Counted from the stretch's first letter, positions 52,521-62,044 are shown. The stretch: 64,000 nt of DNA from SZUA-365 sp049663345 (GCA_049663345.1 JBATDG010000014.1:1-64000), one strand, 5' to 3'. The notes: generated by a model not told the origin, from the letters alone. Program-made: numbers and translations.

Positions 52521-53558
52521 TCAGAATTCCGTTTTCAATTCTTCCATTTCCTCGATGCGGCGCTGTATCCTTTCTGAACCATCGGATGTGAATCCGGAAA
52601 GATCGATCCCGCGCTGCCGAAGAACCCATTCGCACTCCCGCTTCGCTGTTTTCTTGTCCCCGAGTTCGAAGCTCATCAAGGCAATTTTAGCCCTTGCCTG
52701 GATCTCAATGTAGCGCCGTTCAATCACTTCCTTGTCAATCGATGCAGTGATGCGCTGATAGGCGTCCCTGGCAAGCGCCCAATCTTCCTTACCTTCGGCT
52801 GCGGAAGCGAGTCCCCAAAGAAACAATCTGTTGGAAGGGAAGCGGCGAAGAATTGTTTGGGCAGAGTGGATGGCGTCGTTCCACCGCTCTTCCTCAATGA
52901 AAATCCAGATGAGAGAATTTGTGGCCTGCTGTGCACTGTATTGCGCCTTGAGCTCCGCTAGCTGCAGCATGTGGATTCCCGCGTAGCGCTCATCGTCCAC
53001 CAGCGGCGTCCATGTAAGAAAGGACATGTTTCGACTTTTCCAGTACTTGTAGGTTCCCACGCCGGTCATTGCGTCGTAGGCTTTCGGATTACTCTCAAGA
53101 CAATCGTCCAGATAGCCTGTCGCTTTCATCCCATGCGAAAGGCCGCTCAACCAGTTTTCTCCATCGCGAAAATTGTAATAGGCGATGTAGCTGCGGGCCA
53201 TTCCCCGGTAATACAAACCCTCGGCTGAAGTTTCCGTGGATTCCGACATGCGCTGGCCCAGCTGTTCCACCTTATCGAGCAGCTCCAGGTATACAGGCAT
53301 CTCCACCGGAATCTCAAAATCGAGAGACTTGACCATCAGCAGAATGGCCTTGTTCATATATCCGGCGGGATGGGTGGGGAAATCCTGGATCGCGCGATTA
53401 AATGTGCGCAAGGCGTCGGTATACTTCTGCTGGCCTGAGTATCGAATACCGTTCCGGATTAATTCGTGAAGAGAATTGTCGGGTATGCGCTGAGCGTGAA
53501 GCCCGGGCATATTGCCGGAGAACAGCAGGCAGGCACAGAATAGAATCGTGCGAATCAT
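52521..53558 (-). CDS. Exported TPR-repeat protein
   Basis: A protein of 345 residues with a signal peptide ending near LHAQ. Helical TPR-like repeats are visible: QQKYTDALRTFNRAIQDFP, EERWNDAIHSAQTILRRFP and EDWALARDAYQRITA. It overlaps uvrC by 4 bp (ATGA), so it is the last gene of the mce-uvrC operon. Function unknown. Confidence 0.83.
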   Translation of the reverse strand: MIRTILFCACLLFSGNMPGLHAQRIPDNSLHELIRNGIRYSGQQKYTDALRTFNRAIQDFPTHPAGYMNKAILLMVKSLDFEIPVEMPVYLELLDKVEQLGQRMSESTETSAEGLYYRGMARSYIAYYNFRDGENWLSGLSHGMKATGYLDDCLESNPKAYDAMTGVGTYKYWKSRNMSFLTWTPLVDDERYAGIHMLQLAELKAQYSAQQATNSLIWIFIEEERWNDAIHSAQTILRRFPSNRLFLWGLASAAEGKEDWALARDAYQRITASIDKEVIERRYIEIQARAKIALMSFELGDKKTAKRECEWVLRQRGIDLSGFTSDGSERIQRRIEEMEELKTEF

Positions 53559-55477
53559 GAATCTCCGCTTTCTTTTTCATTGGTATCTTCAGCAGCATCG
53601 AACTTTCCGACTGCTGCGATGTCGGCATCATCACTCTCACTGTCCGGAGCGTGAAAGTGTGTATACACATTCCTGGCGGCGGACCAGCCCACGTGTGCGG
53701 CAAGAGATTCCAGATCCACATCCTGCACTCCCCGAACCGAACCAAAGGCCGTGAGCAGCGCCTGTGCGCGTTTTGGACCTACTCCATCGATCTCTTCGAG
53801 CTCGGTTTGCAGCGTGCTCTTGCTTCGCTTCTCGCGATGGTAGGTAACGGCGAAGCGATGCGCTTCATCGCGGATGCGCTGGAGCAGCTTCAATCCGGCA
53901 GAGGTTTTCGCAATGTTCATCGGAAGACTTTCCCCGGGGACAAACACTTCTTCGAGCCGCTTGGCAAGGCCGATGACTGCCTGAGTGTCCAGGCCCAATT
54001 CACGAAGCACTGCGACAGCGGAGGAGAGCTGCCCTTTGCCGCCGTCAATCACGATCAGGTCGGGCATTGCGTGGCCTTCTTCAAGGAGTCGTGAATAGCG
54101 GCGCTGCACGACCTCGCGCATGCTGGCGAAATCATCCACTCCCTCGACCGTGCGTATCGCGAATTTACGGTATTCACTTCGCCGCGGTTTGCCGTCGAGG
54201 AAGGACACCATTGAAGCCACGGTTTCGGCTCCCTGAAAATGGGAGATGTCAAAGCACTCGATGCGTCTGGGAATTTGCGGCAGGTGCAGATCCGCCTGCA
54301 GCATTTCCACCGACTTGGGCAGTGTATTCGCGGCCTTCAGTTTTTGCAGAAGGATTTCGTTGAGGAGAAATAATGCATTGGCGTGGCACATGTTCAGCAG
54401 CTTTAGCTTGTCGCCGATTTTCGGTACGGTGAACTGCACTTTCTGCTGAGATTTATCCTGCAGCCAGATCTCCAGGGCTTCGCGGGATTCGAGATCCTCG
54501 GGAATCACGATCTCGGTAGGAATGTCCATCGTCTTCGTATAGTAGCGATGGATGATATGCTCGATGATATCAGGGTCGCTTTCGATTTCCGCACCAGTGA
54601 AGGGGAGGTGCTGCTTGCCGACGATTTTTCCGTCGCGCACCCGAAACACCACGCCTACAGCATCGCCTTCCTTGCGTGCGAGTGCGATGATGTCTCTGTC
54701 CTTGAAATCGGACGATGCGACCTTTTGTTTGTCCTGATACGTGCTGAGCGCCAACAGGCGGTTTCGCAGCTCGGCGGCCTTCTCGAATTCCAAACGCTCG
54801 GCGCAGCTTTTCATGTCATCTTCAAGAAGCTGACGGAGAACCCGCGTTTTTCCCTTCAGCAGCTGTTCGACCTGTCCGATCATGATGCGGTAATGCTCCT
54901 GCGTGACATGCGCTTCGCAGGGACCCTCGCATTTCTTGATATGAAAGTCCAGGCACACCCGAATGCTGCCTTTTTCTATGCTCTCCGCACTCAGCTGGTA
55001 GTCGCAGCTCCGAATAGGGAAGATGCTTCGGATCGTGCGCAGCATCAGATGCATGGCCTTAACATCGGTATAGGGGCCGTAGTAGCGCGAACCATCCCTC
55101 CGAATCTGCCTGGTGGGAAATATCCGCGGGAAGGCTTCATTTGTAACGACGATATAAGGATAACTTTTATCGTCTTTCAGACGGATATTATAGCGAGGAC
55201 TGTGCTCTTTGATCAGATTGTTTTCGAGCAGCAGCGCCTCGACTTCCGAATCCGTCACAAGAAGTTCAACGTCGCAGATTTTGGAAACGAGCATGTCGCG
55301 TTTGGGATCGTACGCGCCTTTGTCCTGAAAATAGGAACGCACGCGATTCCGGAGAATCTTCGCTTTCCCGACGTAGATGATTTTCCCTTCGCTGTTTTTA
55401 AACTGATACACTCCCGGCGATTTAGGGAGGTTATCGAGTTTGAAGAGGAGATCTTCCGGAAGCGCGCGGTCCGACAT
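53555..55477 (-). CDS. uvrC: UvrABC excinuclease subunit UvrC
   Basis: A protein of 640 residues that makes both incisions in nucleotide excision repair. The N-terminal GIY-YIG domain (SPGVYQFKNSEGKIIYVGKAK) is followed by a UvrB-binding region (EKAAELRNRLL), an RNase H-like domain (CFDISHFQGAE; VIDGGKGQL) and C-terminal helix-hairpin-helix (EIDGVGPKRAQALL). A 12-residue acidic tail (NEKESGDS) ends it. It follows the epimerase gene by 12 bp. Confidence 0.97.
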   Translation of the reverse strand: MSDRALPEDLLFKLDNLPKSPGVYQFKNSEGKIIYVGKAKILRNRVRSYFQDKGAYDPKRDMLVSKICDVELLVTDSEVEALLLENNLIKEHSPRYNIRLKDDKSYPYIVVTNEAFPRIFPTRQIRRDGSRYYGPYTDVKAMHLMLRTIRSIFPIRSCDYQLSAESIEKGSIRVCLDFHIKKCEGPCEAHVTQEHYRIMIGQVEQLLKGKTRVLRQLLEDDMKSCAERLEFEKAAELRNRLLALSTYQDKQKVASSDFKDRDIIALARKEGDAVGVVFRVRDGKIVGKQHLPFTGAEIESDPDIIEHIIHRYYTKTMDIPTEIVIPEDLESREALEIWLQDKSQQKVQFTVPKIGDKLKLLNMCHANALFLLNEILLQKLKAANTLPKSVEMLQADLHLPQIPRRIECFDISHFQGAETVASMVSFLDGKPRRSEYRKFAIRTVEGVDDFASMREVVQRRYSRLLEEGHAMPDLIVIDGGKGQLSSAVAVLRELGLDTQAVIGLAKRLEEVFVPGESLPMNIAKTSAGLKLLQRIRDEAHRFAVTYHREKRSKSTLQTELEEIDGVGPKRAQALLTAFGSVRGVQDVDLESLAAHVGWSAARNVYTHFHAPDSESDDADIAAVGKFDAAEDTNEKESGDS

Positions 55478-55489
55478 GAGCGATTTCGA

Positions 55490-55894
55490 TCAGCCTGCGT
55501 GCTGGCAGAGCTCTACGAGCACGCCGCCAGCCGATTTTGGATGGATGAATGCAACGAGGAGATTGTCCGCTCCCATACGGGGCTCTTCATCAATCAGCCG
55601 AATGCCCGCCGCTTTCAGTCTTGCGAGTTCCGCATGGATGTCATCCACTTCGAACGCCATGTGATGAATGCCCTCTCCTCGCTTCTCGATAAATTTGCTG
55701 ATTGGTGAATCTTCACTGATGCCTGAGGTAAGTTCGATGTTGGTGTCGTCGACATGGAAGCTGCTGACGTCCACTTTCTGTGCTTCCACGCGTTCGACGT
55801 GGGATGGCTGCAAGTTAAGCAGCGTTTGAAAAGTGTTTTGCGCATCCGTGAGGTCTTTCACGGCGATACCGATATGCGCGATGCGTTTGATCAT
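55490..55894 (-). CDS. mce: Methylmalonyl-CoA epimerase
   Basis: A protein of 134 residues from the ATG at 55894. The vicinal oxygen chelate fold starts IAHIGIAVKDL, with GEGIHHMAFEVDDI and VLVELCQ. It interconverts (R)- and (S)-methylmalonyl-CoA, linking propionate metabolism to succinyl-CoA. The mutase is not in the window. It leads the operon containing uvrC. Confidence 0.93.
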   Translation of the reverse strand: MIKRIAHIGIAVKDLTDAQNTFQTLLNLQPSHVERVEAQKVDVSSFHVDDTNIELTSGISEDSPISKFIEKRGEGIHHMAFEVDDIHAELARLKAAGIRLIDEEPRMGADNLLVAFIHPKSAGGVLVELCQHAG

Positions 55895-56013
55895 GTTGAT
55901 TGTGTCTCGTGGTGATACATAAAGGCGGCAAAACCGACCTATCACTGCAAGTTAGGAAAATGCACGCAAGGGAGAAAGTCAGAAGGAGGGAGCAAATTCC
56001 CGGGATTTTCGAA

Positions 56014-56097
56014 CGTGATCAAGCCAACGGCTTGATCACGCAACCACCGGCTGATCCCGGCTGCGATTGTGTAAGGGCGAGCCAACGGCTCGGCCCC
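56014..56097. repeat. REP-like double-hairpin element, copy 2
   Basis: Hairpin 1 (56014-56040) is a perfect CGTGATCAAGCC-AAC-GGCTTGATCACG stem. Hairpin 2 (56075-56097) is GGGC-GAGCC-AAC-GGCTC-GGCCC. The 34-bp spacer starts CAACCAC as in copy 1 (7409-7492). The element sits in a 322-bp gap (55895-56216) with no gene. Confidence 0.8.
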
Positions 56098-56166
56098 CGT
56101 CAGCCCGAAATGCGGATCCCGCCTTCGTCCCGCTCCGCAGGACCACGGCGCGACAGGGCGGCAGGG

Positions 56167-56197
56167 AAAAAAAAACGGGATCCCGTGGGATCCCGTT
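56167..56197 (-). terminator. Terminator of the 56217-57173 gene
   Basis: AACGGGATCCC and GGGATCCCGTT pair around GT (56174-56197). On the minus strand a run of nine T follows (56167-56175). Confidence 0.88.
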
Positions 56198-56216
56198 GGA
56201 ATGTGGTCGAGAGGAC

Positions 56217-57173
56217 TCACAAAAACTTATTGCACTTGCCTATCATCAGCGTTGCAGGGTCGCGCAGCGACTGAATATCAGTGGCGCTGAGCACACGTTC
56301 GAATTGCTCGCGAGCGTCACGATATCTTTTCAATCCAAAATATGTTTCACCCATCCAGTACATGCTGCGAACTTTCAGCAGTGCGTCCGGAGCCTGCTCG
56401 GAAACCTCCTGGAAAATGCTGAGAGCGGTGCTGTAGCGGCGGGATTCAAAATTATCGCGCGCCATCTGGAATTTCTGAAGCCACATTTCGAGTTCAGGCT
56501 TCTGCAGCTTAACCGGCTGCTGTGCCACGGGAGGCGGCGGGGGAGGAGGAGCCTGACTGCCGGGTTTGAACTGCTGACCATACGTAGTCAGGGGGGAGTT
56601 CGTCGGGGCAACCATCACGAAGCGAAAATTCTGCGGCGTGAGATATTTGAGCACAAATCCATGATAGGGGAAATTGTACATTTCACCTTCCTCATTTACG
56701 ATGTACTCGCCCTCGTTGCTGAAGAATTGCGTACGTGCGGTGGTAAGCCTCCACCGATGTCCATCGAAAAGATACTGGTTGTCGAGAGGCAGATCTGCCG
56801 TCCCGATAATACCCATCTCGATGACTGCATAAGAACTGGGATTGAGAATGTAGTAGTAAGTAGAATTCGTTGGGGGAACATACACCACCGGGGAAGTCCC
56901 TTTCTGGAAAATGTACGGGACGTTGGCCCGGTCGAGGATGTTGCGGGCTTCGCCCCAGGGCATGCCAAGGGTGACGCCGTAGATGGACATGTTCAAACTT
57001 GTCATGCCATCCGGGATCTGCACGACAGCTTGACGTGCAATATCCACTAGAGCTCGTCCCTGGGCATGGGACGGCGCGGGACTGAGCACCGAAATACTCA
57101 AAACCGCTACCACCCAGAACATCGTGCAAAATGATATTGCCCGACGGGGATGTGCTGCAGTGTGAGTGTTCAT
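56217..57173 (-). CDS. Exported TPR-repeat protein with proline-rich linker
   Basis: A protein of 318 residues, preceded by GGAGG. A signal peptide (FWVVAVLSISVLSPAPSHAQ) is followed by a domain of ~170 residues with no known family, a proline-rich linker (QAPPPPPPPVAQQP) and two or three TPR repeats (RRYSTALSIFQEVSEQAP; KRYRDAREQFERVLS). The C-terminal part resembles tol-pal/YbgF-like modules. Function unknown. Confidence 0.8.
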   Translation of the reverse strand: MNTHTAAHPRRAISFCTMFWVVAVLSISVLSPAPSHAQGRALVDIARQAVVQIPDGMTSLNMSIYGVTLGMPWGEARNILDRANVPYIFQKGTSPVVYVPPTNSTYYYILNPSSYAVIEMGIIGTADLPLDNQYLFDGHRWRLTTARTQFFSNEGEYIVNEEGEMYNFPYHGFVLKYLTPQNFRFVMVAPTNSPLTTYGQQFKPGSQAPPPPPPPVAQQPVKLQKPELEMWLQKFQMARDNFESRRYSTALSIFQEVSEQAPDALLKVRSMYWMGETYFGLKRYRDAREQFERVLSATDIQSLRDPATLMIGKCNKFL

Positions 57174-57220
57174 AGAGGCCTCCGGAGTTGGTTAAAAGGC
57201 ATTCCTGGTGTCAGTCGATA

Positions 57221-57631
57221 TTAGAGCAGGCGGTCGCGCAATTCGACCTTGAGGTCTGCGACACGGGGAATGTCTAAACCGGGCTCCTTGTAGCCAATCA
57301 GATAATCTTCGTCGATCTTCACACGAACCGTGCGGCGGCCGTAAGTGAACTTGACAGAAATTCGCGTGCGGATTTCAACACCCTGCGACTCCACGGTCTC
57401 GTGCAGCCACTCGGATTTCATGTACCCATCGTCCTTGGAAAGAGTCTCGAACTGATAACCGCGGGTAAGCAGTGCATCAACAACAACCATCCATGCGTCG
57501 TTGTAATTCAGTCCTTCGCGCACCTCAAACGTGATCCAGTTATTGTCCAGGTCCTCAACGATCGGCTGGCAGCCGGAAAAGAGAGGAAGCAATAGAAGGG
57601 CGATGAGAGAAAGACGAATACAGTGTTTCAT
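57221..57631 (-). CDS. Small lipoprotein
   Basis: A protein of 136 residues with a lipoprotein signal (LIALLLLPLFSGC; lipidated Cys21) and an AAGGAG ribosome binding site. The rest folds as a compact alpha/beta domain (DAWMVVVDALLTRGYQF; RRTVRVKIDEDYLIG). It is not recognised. It lies between two exported-protein genes on the same strand. Confidence 0.75.
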   Translation of the reverse strand: MKHCIRLSLIALLLLPLFSGCQPIVEDLDNNWITFEVREGLNYNDAWMVVVDALLTRGYQFETLSKDDGYMKSEWLHETVESQGVEIRTRISVKFTYGRRTVRVKIDEDYLIGYKEPGLDIPRVADLKVELRDRLL

Positions 57632-57695
57632 GAGCAGGCTCCTTATGTGTGCCAGAGAAGTAATCAGGATTGTGTGCGGCTTGTGTATCGCGCTG

Positions 57696-58202
57696 TCAAC
57701 GACCCACAAGACAGCGATCGAGCAGTTGCAATAATTCTTTATGCAATGCCTGCAGAGACGGCTGTCCGCTGCTTGCCGCGGTCGGTTTCCCTTCATAGGC
57801 GAATTGCCTCATATGGGGTTCCTTGCTCTGCAAGGCCTGCTGATTGCGGATGCGCAGGGTACCGATATAATTGCTCGAAAGGCAGTACAGGTGTGCGAGT
57901 GAATCAATCACTGCGGTATTGACATCAAAATATTCTTGTGTTGTCGGATTGGCGGAAAGGGTAGGCCATGGGCGGGAAGTTCCTGTGCGCTCGCGATCCC
58001 ATGCGGTCTTCGGATATTCCATGTCGATTTCCGAAGATTTCGCAGAGGGTTGAGGCGTAGGGACTACGCGCTCTGCCGGTGCCGAACTCGGGCGGTTCCA
58101 GGAGGACTCGATCGTTCCTGCGTTGCCCTGTCCAAAACTTACAGAAGGCAGGAGGAACAGGGTCAGCAGGAGTGTGCTGAGTACGATGCGAATGCTGTTC
58201 AT
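57696..58202 (-). CDS. Small exported protein of unknown function
   Basis: A protein of 168 residues with a signal peptide ending at VSFGQ and a good GAGG ribosome binding site. A Ser/Pro-rich linker follows, then a helical C-terminal half (DVNTAVIDSLAHLYCLSSNYI; LQALHKELLQLLDRCL). No family recognised. It is the first of three exported-protein genes on this strand. Confidence 0.7.
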   Translation of the reverse strand: MNSIRIVLSTLLLTLFLLPSVSFGQGNAGTIESSWNRPSSAPAERVVPTPQPSAKSSEIDMEYPKTAWDRERTGTSRPWPTLSANPTTQEYFDVNTAVIDSLAHLYCLSSNYIGTLRIRNQQALQSKEPHMRQFAYEGKPTAASSGQPSLQALHKELLQLLDRCLVGR

Positions 58203-58499
58203 GGATACCTCAAACTGTGTAGGAAAAGCCCTGCCTCTCTAGGCAAATGACTTCGCGAAAGATCGCGTTCTGATCGAAAAAAGCTATGACGGTAAAGTAC
58301 CTCTTATACCGGAATACTCGGAACCTAGTCAGTAATCGGAAAAAAGTCAATAGGAAGCTCACATTTAGCTCTGAAATCTCTATAATCCAAGCTACCTACT
58401 TTCTTCATGCTTCAAGGTTTAACACATGCGAGTTGCTATAGCGCTCGAAGGCGGAGTAGCCTAAAGTGCCTCAGTTCGAGAGAAACACTTCGAGTGAAG
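58203..58499. other. Gene-free gap upstream of the small exported-protein operon
   Basis: About 297 bp between the 58202 start and the gyrA stop, AT-richer than its surroundings. I see no tRNA or other RNA gene. It must hold the promoter of the exported-protein operon. Confidence 0.5.
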
Positions 58500-60965
58500 C
58501 TACTCTTCAGGTTCCACTATTTCGACACTGCTGTCAATTTCCTGATCCGCGGAAACACGTGCTACATCGGCAATGCTGTCGCCGTCACGAAGATCAATCA
58601 GCCGCACACCTTGTGTGTTTCTTCCCATCACGCGAAGACTGCGCACATGCTGCCGGATGATCAGTCCTCGGGTGGTAATGATTACCAGGTCATCCTGATC
58701 GGATACATCCTTGATGCAGAGCACGCGGCCCGTCTTGGCCGTGACGTTCATTGTGATCACGCCTTTACCGCCGCGTTTGGTGTGGCGGTAGGAAGAAACC
58801 TCGCTACGTTTTCCGTAGCCGTGCTCACTGACGACGAGGACGTTTCCATTGGGACGGCCCACAACCACGCCGACAACGATGTCGTCGCCGCTGAGCGAGA
58901 TGCCGCGAACGCCGGTTGCGCTCCGGCCCATGTCCCGCACATCCGATTCAGTGAAGCGGATCGCCTGTCCGTTGCGTGTGGCGATGAGAATGTCGCTGCT
59001 GCCATCGGTGATTTTCGCATCGATGAGGTTATCACCGTCAGTGAGATTGATAGCGATGATACCCGTGGCTCGCGGGTTGCCGTAGGCACTGAGCACAGTC
59101 TTCTTCACGGTGCCTTTCGAGGTCACCATCATGATGAACTGTGTATCGGTGAACTCCTTCACCGTAACAAACGCGGCGATATTCTCATCCTTCTGTTTGT
59201 TGATGAGGTTGACAATCGCACGGCCGCGTGCAACGCGCCCGCCTTCGGGTACCTCAAAAACCTTGAGCCAGTAGCATCGGCCCATGTCGGTGAAGAACAG
59301 GATATAGTGATGCGTTGAAGCGATGAACATGTGCTCGACGAAATCGTCATCACGCGAAGCCGATCCTGCGACACCCTTGCCGCCGCGTCCCTGGCGTCGA
59401 TAAGTGCTCACGGGAGTGCGCTTGATATACCCCTGATGGCTGATGGTGATGACCACGTCTTCTTCCGCGATCATGTCTTCGAGTTTGAAGTCGGCGTAAT
59501 CGTAAATCACTTCCGTACGGCGTTCATCGCTGTACTTCTCGCGAAGCGTACGAAGTTCTTCGCCAATCACCTGCCAGCGCAGCGTAGAATTGTCGAGAAT
59601 GCTGCGAAGGCGCGCGATAATCTGAATGGTTTCCTTATACTCGTCTTCGATCTTTTTGCGCTCGAGACCGGTAAGGCGCTGCAGCCGCATATCGAGGATG
59701 GCTTTTGCCTGAATCTCGCTGAGCTTGAATTTGCGCATGAGGTTGTTGCGCGCATTTTCGGCGTCACGGGATTTCTTGATCGTCTCAATCACTTCGTCGA
59801 TGTTGTCGAGGGCGATGATGTATCCCTCGAGAATGTGTGCCCTGCGCTCGGCTTCAGCAAGCTCGAATCGAGTTCTGCGGACAACGACCTCATGCCGGAA
59901 CTCAAGGAAGTGCTGCATCATCTCTTTCAGAGAAAGCACTTTCGGACGACCGTCGACAAGCGCCAGCATGATGGCGCCGAAGGTCACCTGCATCTGCGTG
60001 TGCTTGTAAAGATTGTTCAGCACTACTTCAGGATTGCCATCGCGCTTCGTTTCGATCACGATGCGCATTCCGTCACGATCGGATTCATCGCGGATGTTGC
60101 TGATCCCTTCGAGCTTGCCGGCCTTGACGAGCTCGGCAATTTTCTCAATCAGGTTCGATTTGTTCACCTGATAGGGAATTTCGCTGATGATAATATTTTC
60201 GCGGCCATTCTTCAGGGTCTCAATATTTGCGCGACCGCGAACGAGCATTTTGCCGCGACCGGTGAGAAAGGCGTCCTGCACTCCCTGGTAGCCGAAAATG
60301 ATGCCGCCCGTAGGGAAGTCAGGCGCTTTGACATGCGTCATCAGTTCTTCCGGACTGATATCAGGATTCGCGATCATGGCGGTCAAACCGTCAATAATCT
60401 CTCCGAGATTGTGCGGCGGTATGTTTGTTGCCATGCCAACTGCGATGCCGCCCGCTCCGTTTACCAGAAGTGTGGGAAGCAGAGTCGGCATCACCCGTGG
60501 TTCTTGCAGCGAATCATCGAAATTCGACTGGAAATCAACAGTATCCTTTTCCAGGTCGCGCAGCATTTCAGCGGCGATGGGAGACATGCGTGCTTCGGTG
60601 TAGCGCATAGCCGCGGCGGAATCGCCGTCAACCGAGCCGAAGTTGCCCTGTCCCTGCACCAATGGATAGCGCAGCGAGAAGTCCTGGACCATTCGAACCA
60701 TAGCATCGTACACAGCGGAATCACCGTGCGGATGATACTTGCCGAGCACTTCACCAACAATACGTGCGGATTTTTTGTAGGCTCGATTAGGACCGAGTCC
60801 CAATTCGTTCATGCCGTAGAGAATGCGCCGATGCACGGGCTTCAATCCGTCGCGCACATCCGGGAGGGCACGCGAGACGATGACGGACATGGAATAGTCT
60901 ATGTATGAATTTTTAAGCTCATCCTCGATGCTGATGCGGAGGATCTTTTCGGTGGGAGTCGACAT
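58500..60965 (-). CDS. gyrA: DNA gyrase subunit A
   Basis: A protein of 821 residues. The catalytic Tyr122 lies in AAMRYTEARM. The quinolone-resistance region is HGDSAVYD with Ser83 and Asp87, both wild type in E. coli numbering. The C-terminal beta-pinwheel carries QGRGGKG, a variant of the GyrA box, and the tail is acidic (IVEPEE). It introduces negative supercoils together with GyrB (not in this window). Confidence 0.97.
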   Translation of the reverse strand: MSTPTEKILRISIEDELKNSYIDYSMSVIVSRALPDVRDGLKPVHRRILYGMNELGLGPNRAYKKSARIVGEVLGKYHPHGDSAVYDAMVRMVQDFSLRYPLVQGQGNFGSVDGDSAAAMRYTEARMSPIAAEMLRDLEKDTVDFQSNFDDSLQEPRVMPTLLPTLLVNGAGGIAVGMATNIPPHNLGEIIDGLTAMIANPDISPEELMTHVKAPDFPTGGIIFGYQGVQDAFLTGRGKMLVRGRANIETLKNGRENIIISEIPYQVNKSNLIEKIAELVKAGKLEGISNIRDESDRDGMRIVIETKRDGNPEVVLNNLYKHTQMQVTFGAIMLALVDGRPKVLSLKEMMQHFLEFRHEVVVRRTRFELAEAERRAHILEGYIIALDNIDEVIETIKKSRDAENARNNLMRKFKLSEIQAKAILDMRLQRLTGLERKKIEDEYKETIQIIARLRSILDNSTLRWQVIGEELRTLREKYSDERRTEVIYDYADFKLEDMIAEEDVVITISHQGYIKRTPVSTYRRQGRGGKGVAGSASRDDDFVEHMFIASTHHYILFFTDMGRCYWLKVFEVPEGGRVARGRAIVNLINKQKDENIAAFVTVKEFTDTQFIMMVTSKGTVKKTVLSAYGNPRATGIIAINLTDGDNLIDAKITDGSSDILIATRNGQAIRFTESDVRDMGRSATGVRGISLSGDDIVVGVVVGRPNGNVLVVSEHGYGKRSEVSSYRHTKRGGKGVITMNVTAKTGRVLCIKDVSDQDDLVIITTRGLIIRQHVRSLRVMGRNTQGVRLIDLRDGDSIADVARVSADQEIDSSVEIVEPEE

Positions 60966-61020
60966 AGGCCTGTCAGGTATACGGATTGGTTTAAATATAT
61001 CGTCTCAAAATACAAAATTA

Positions 61021-61042
61021 CCACCACTTATGAAAGTGGTGG
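61021..61042. promoter_or_regulatory. Perfect hairpin in the gyrA-recombinase intergenic region
   Basis: CCACCACTT-ATGA-AAGTGGTGG is a 9-bp perfect inverted repeat in the 191-bp divergent gap between gyrA and the recombinase-like gene. It could be an operator or an mRNA leader hairpin. Confidence 0.5.
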
Positions 61043-61156
61043 AGCGGTTCGAATACTGTTCTGAAAACGTCTGCGGAAGCCGGTTTTGTTTTTGTCACAA
61101 GGGGTGAGATATTTCCTGATTGAATACCATTAATCGTTGGTTGACATATTGTCCGT

Positions 61157-62041
61157 ATGATGGCAGGAAAAAAGGTAATAGAGATACAGCAGGCATTCGA
61201 AGTGCATCTCGAGCAGCAGGGGAAGCATCAGAATACGATCCGTTCGTACGCGAACGATCTGCGGCAATTCGCCCAATGGTGCAAGAATACCTTTGGCGAG
61301 GATTTCACGCTTGCGGAATTGACGCGAAGCGATGTTCAGGACTTCCGTGCCTTTTTATTGACCCGAAATTCTTCACCGGCCTCGGTCAACCGTAAAATCA
61401 CCGCACTTCGGCAGTTCTTCGACTTCTGCGTCCAGAACGGTGTCATGATGCAGAATGCCGCAGCCGACATAAGCGGGATCAATGCCGAGCCCCGCGCTCC
61501 CAGCGTGCTGTCGCGCAAGGACGCACTCATGCTGGCCCGCACGGCGGAGCGCAGTCCGGGGCCGCTGGAAGCCTCGGTGATTCTGCTGCTGCTTCACAGC
61601 GGTCTGCGCAGCAGCGAGTTATGCGGCATCACTGTCGGTGACGTGCATATGACGCCTCGTGAGGCGCGGCTGTTCATCAAGGGAGTCAGGGGAAAAACTA
61701 CGCGTTTCGTCTATTTGACTTCGCGTGCTCAGAATTCCCTTCGACACTACATGCGCTGGAGAGGCGTTGCGATCATGGCAAAGCGGCTGCGAAAGGAACC
61801 GCTGTTCATCACCTACGATGGAACACAGCTAACACAGCAGGCAGTCGATCAGCTCGTCAAGCGTATTGGACGAGTCGCAGGCATGAGCGATATCACGCCA
61901 TCGATGCTGCGGAACACCTATGCCGCAACAGCGCTGCAATCCGGCAAGCCTATCGAGACGGTCGCCCGGGTGCTGGGTGTGACTTCGCTAAAAACGCTGC
62001 AGCTGCTTAAAGGAGAGATCGTCGAAGAGCGGGAGCAGTAG
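61157..62041 (+). CDS. Tyrosine recombinase-like protein lacking catalytic residues
   Basis: A protein of 294 residues with the layout of XerC/D. The N-terminal SAM-like DNA-binding domain (QNTIRSYANDLRQFAQWC; KITALRQFFDFCVQNG) precedes the catalytic-type domain. Box I Arg is retained (Arg151 in LLHSGLRSSEL), a Lys at 180 and box II Arg252 are retained, but the rest is lost: H-x-x-R-H is Ser249-x-x-Arg252-Asn253, the third His (GHxS) is Val275, and the nucleophilic Tyr is Leu284. The reading frame is clean. It is likely catalytically inert, and may be a DNA-binding regulator. It is 3 bp upstream of aat. Confidence 0.87.
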   Translation: MMAGKKVIEIQQAFEVHLEQQGKHQNTIRSYANDLRQFAQWCKNTFGEDFTLAELTRSDVQDFRAFLLTRNSSPASVNRKITALRQFFDFCVQNGVMMQNAAADISGINAEPRAPSVLSRKDALMLARTAERSPGPLEASVILLLLHSGLRSSELCGITVGDVHMTPREARLFIKGVRGKTTRFVYLTSRAQNSLRHYMRWRGVAIMAKRLRKEPLFITYDGTQLTQQAVDQLVKRIGRVAGMSDITPSMLRNTYAATALQSGKPIETVARVLGVTSLKTLQLLKGEIVEEREQ

Positions 62042-62044
62042 GGA

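Noticed and set aside
58325..58408. A 27-codon minus-strand frame downstream of gyrA
   Set aside because: Too short to support, with a weak ribosome binding site and no recognisable motif.
59331..60908. A 525-codon open frame opposite gyrA
   Set aside because: A shadow of gyrA, whose catalytic Tyr122 and conserved regions are intact.
61021..61060. A tRNA-like GGTTCGAAT sequence near a hairpin
   Set aside because: There are no acceptor, D or anticodon stems around it that could form a cloverleaf.
61141..61161. TTGACA and TATGAT as a sigma-70 promoter
   Set aside because: The spacing is only 9 bp and the second element overlaps the recombinase start codon.
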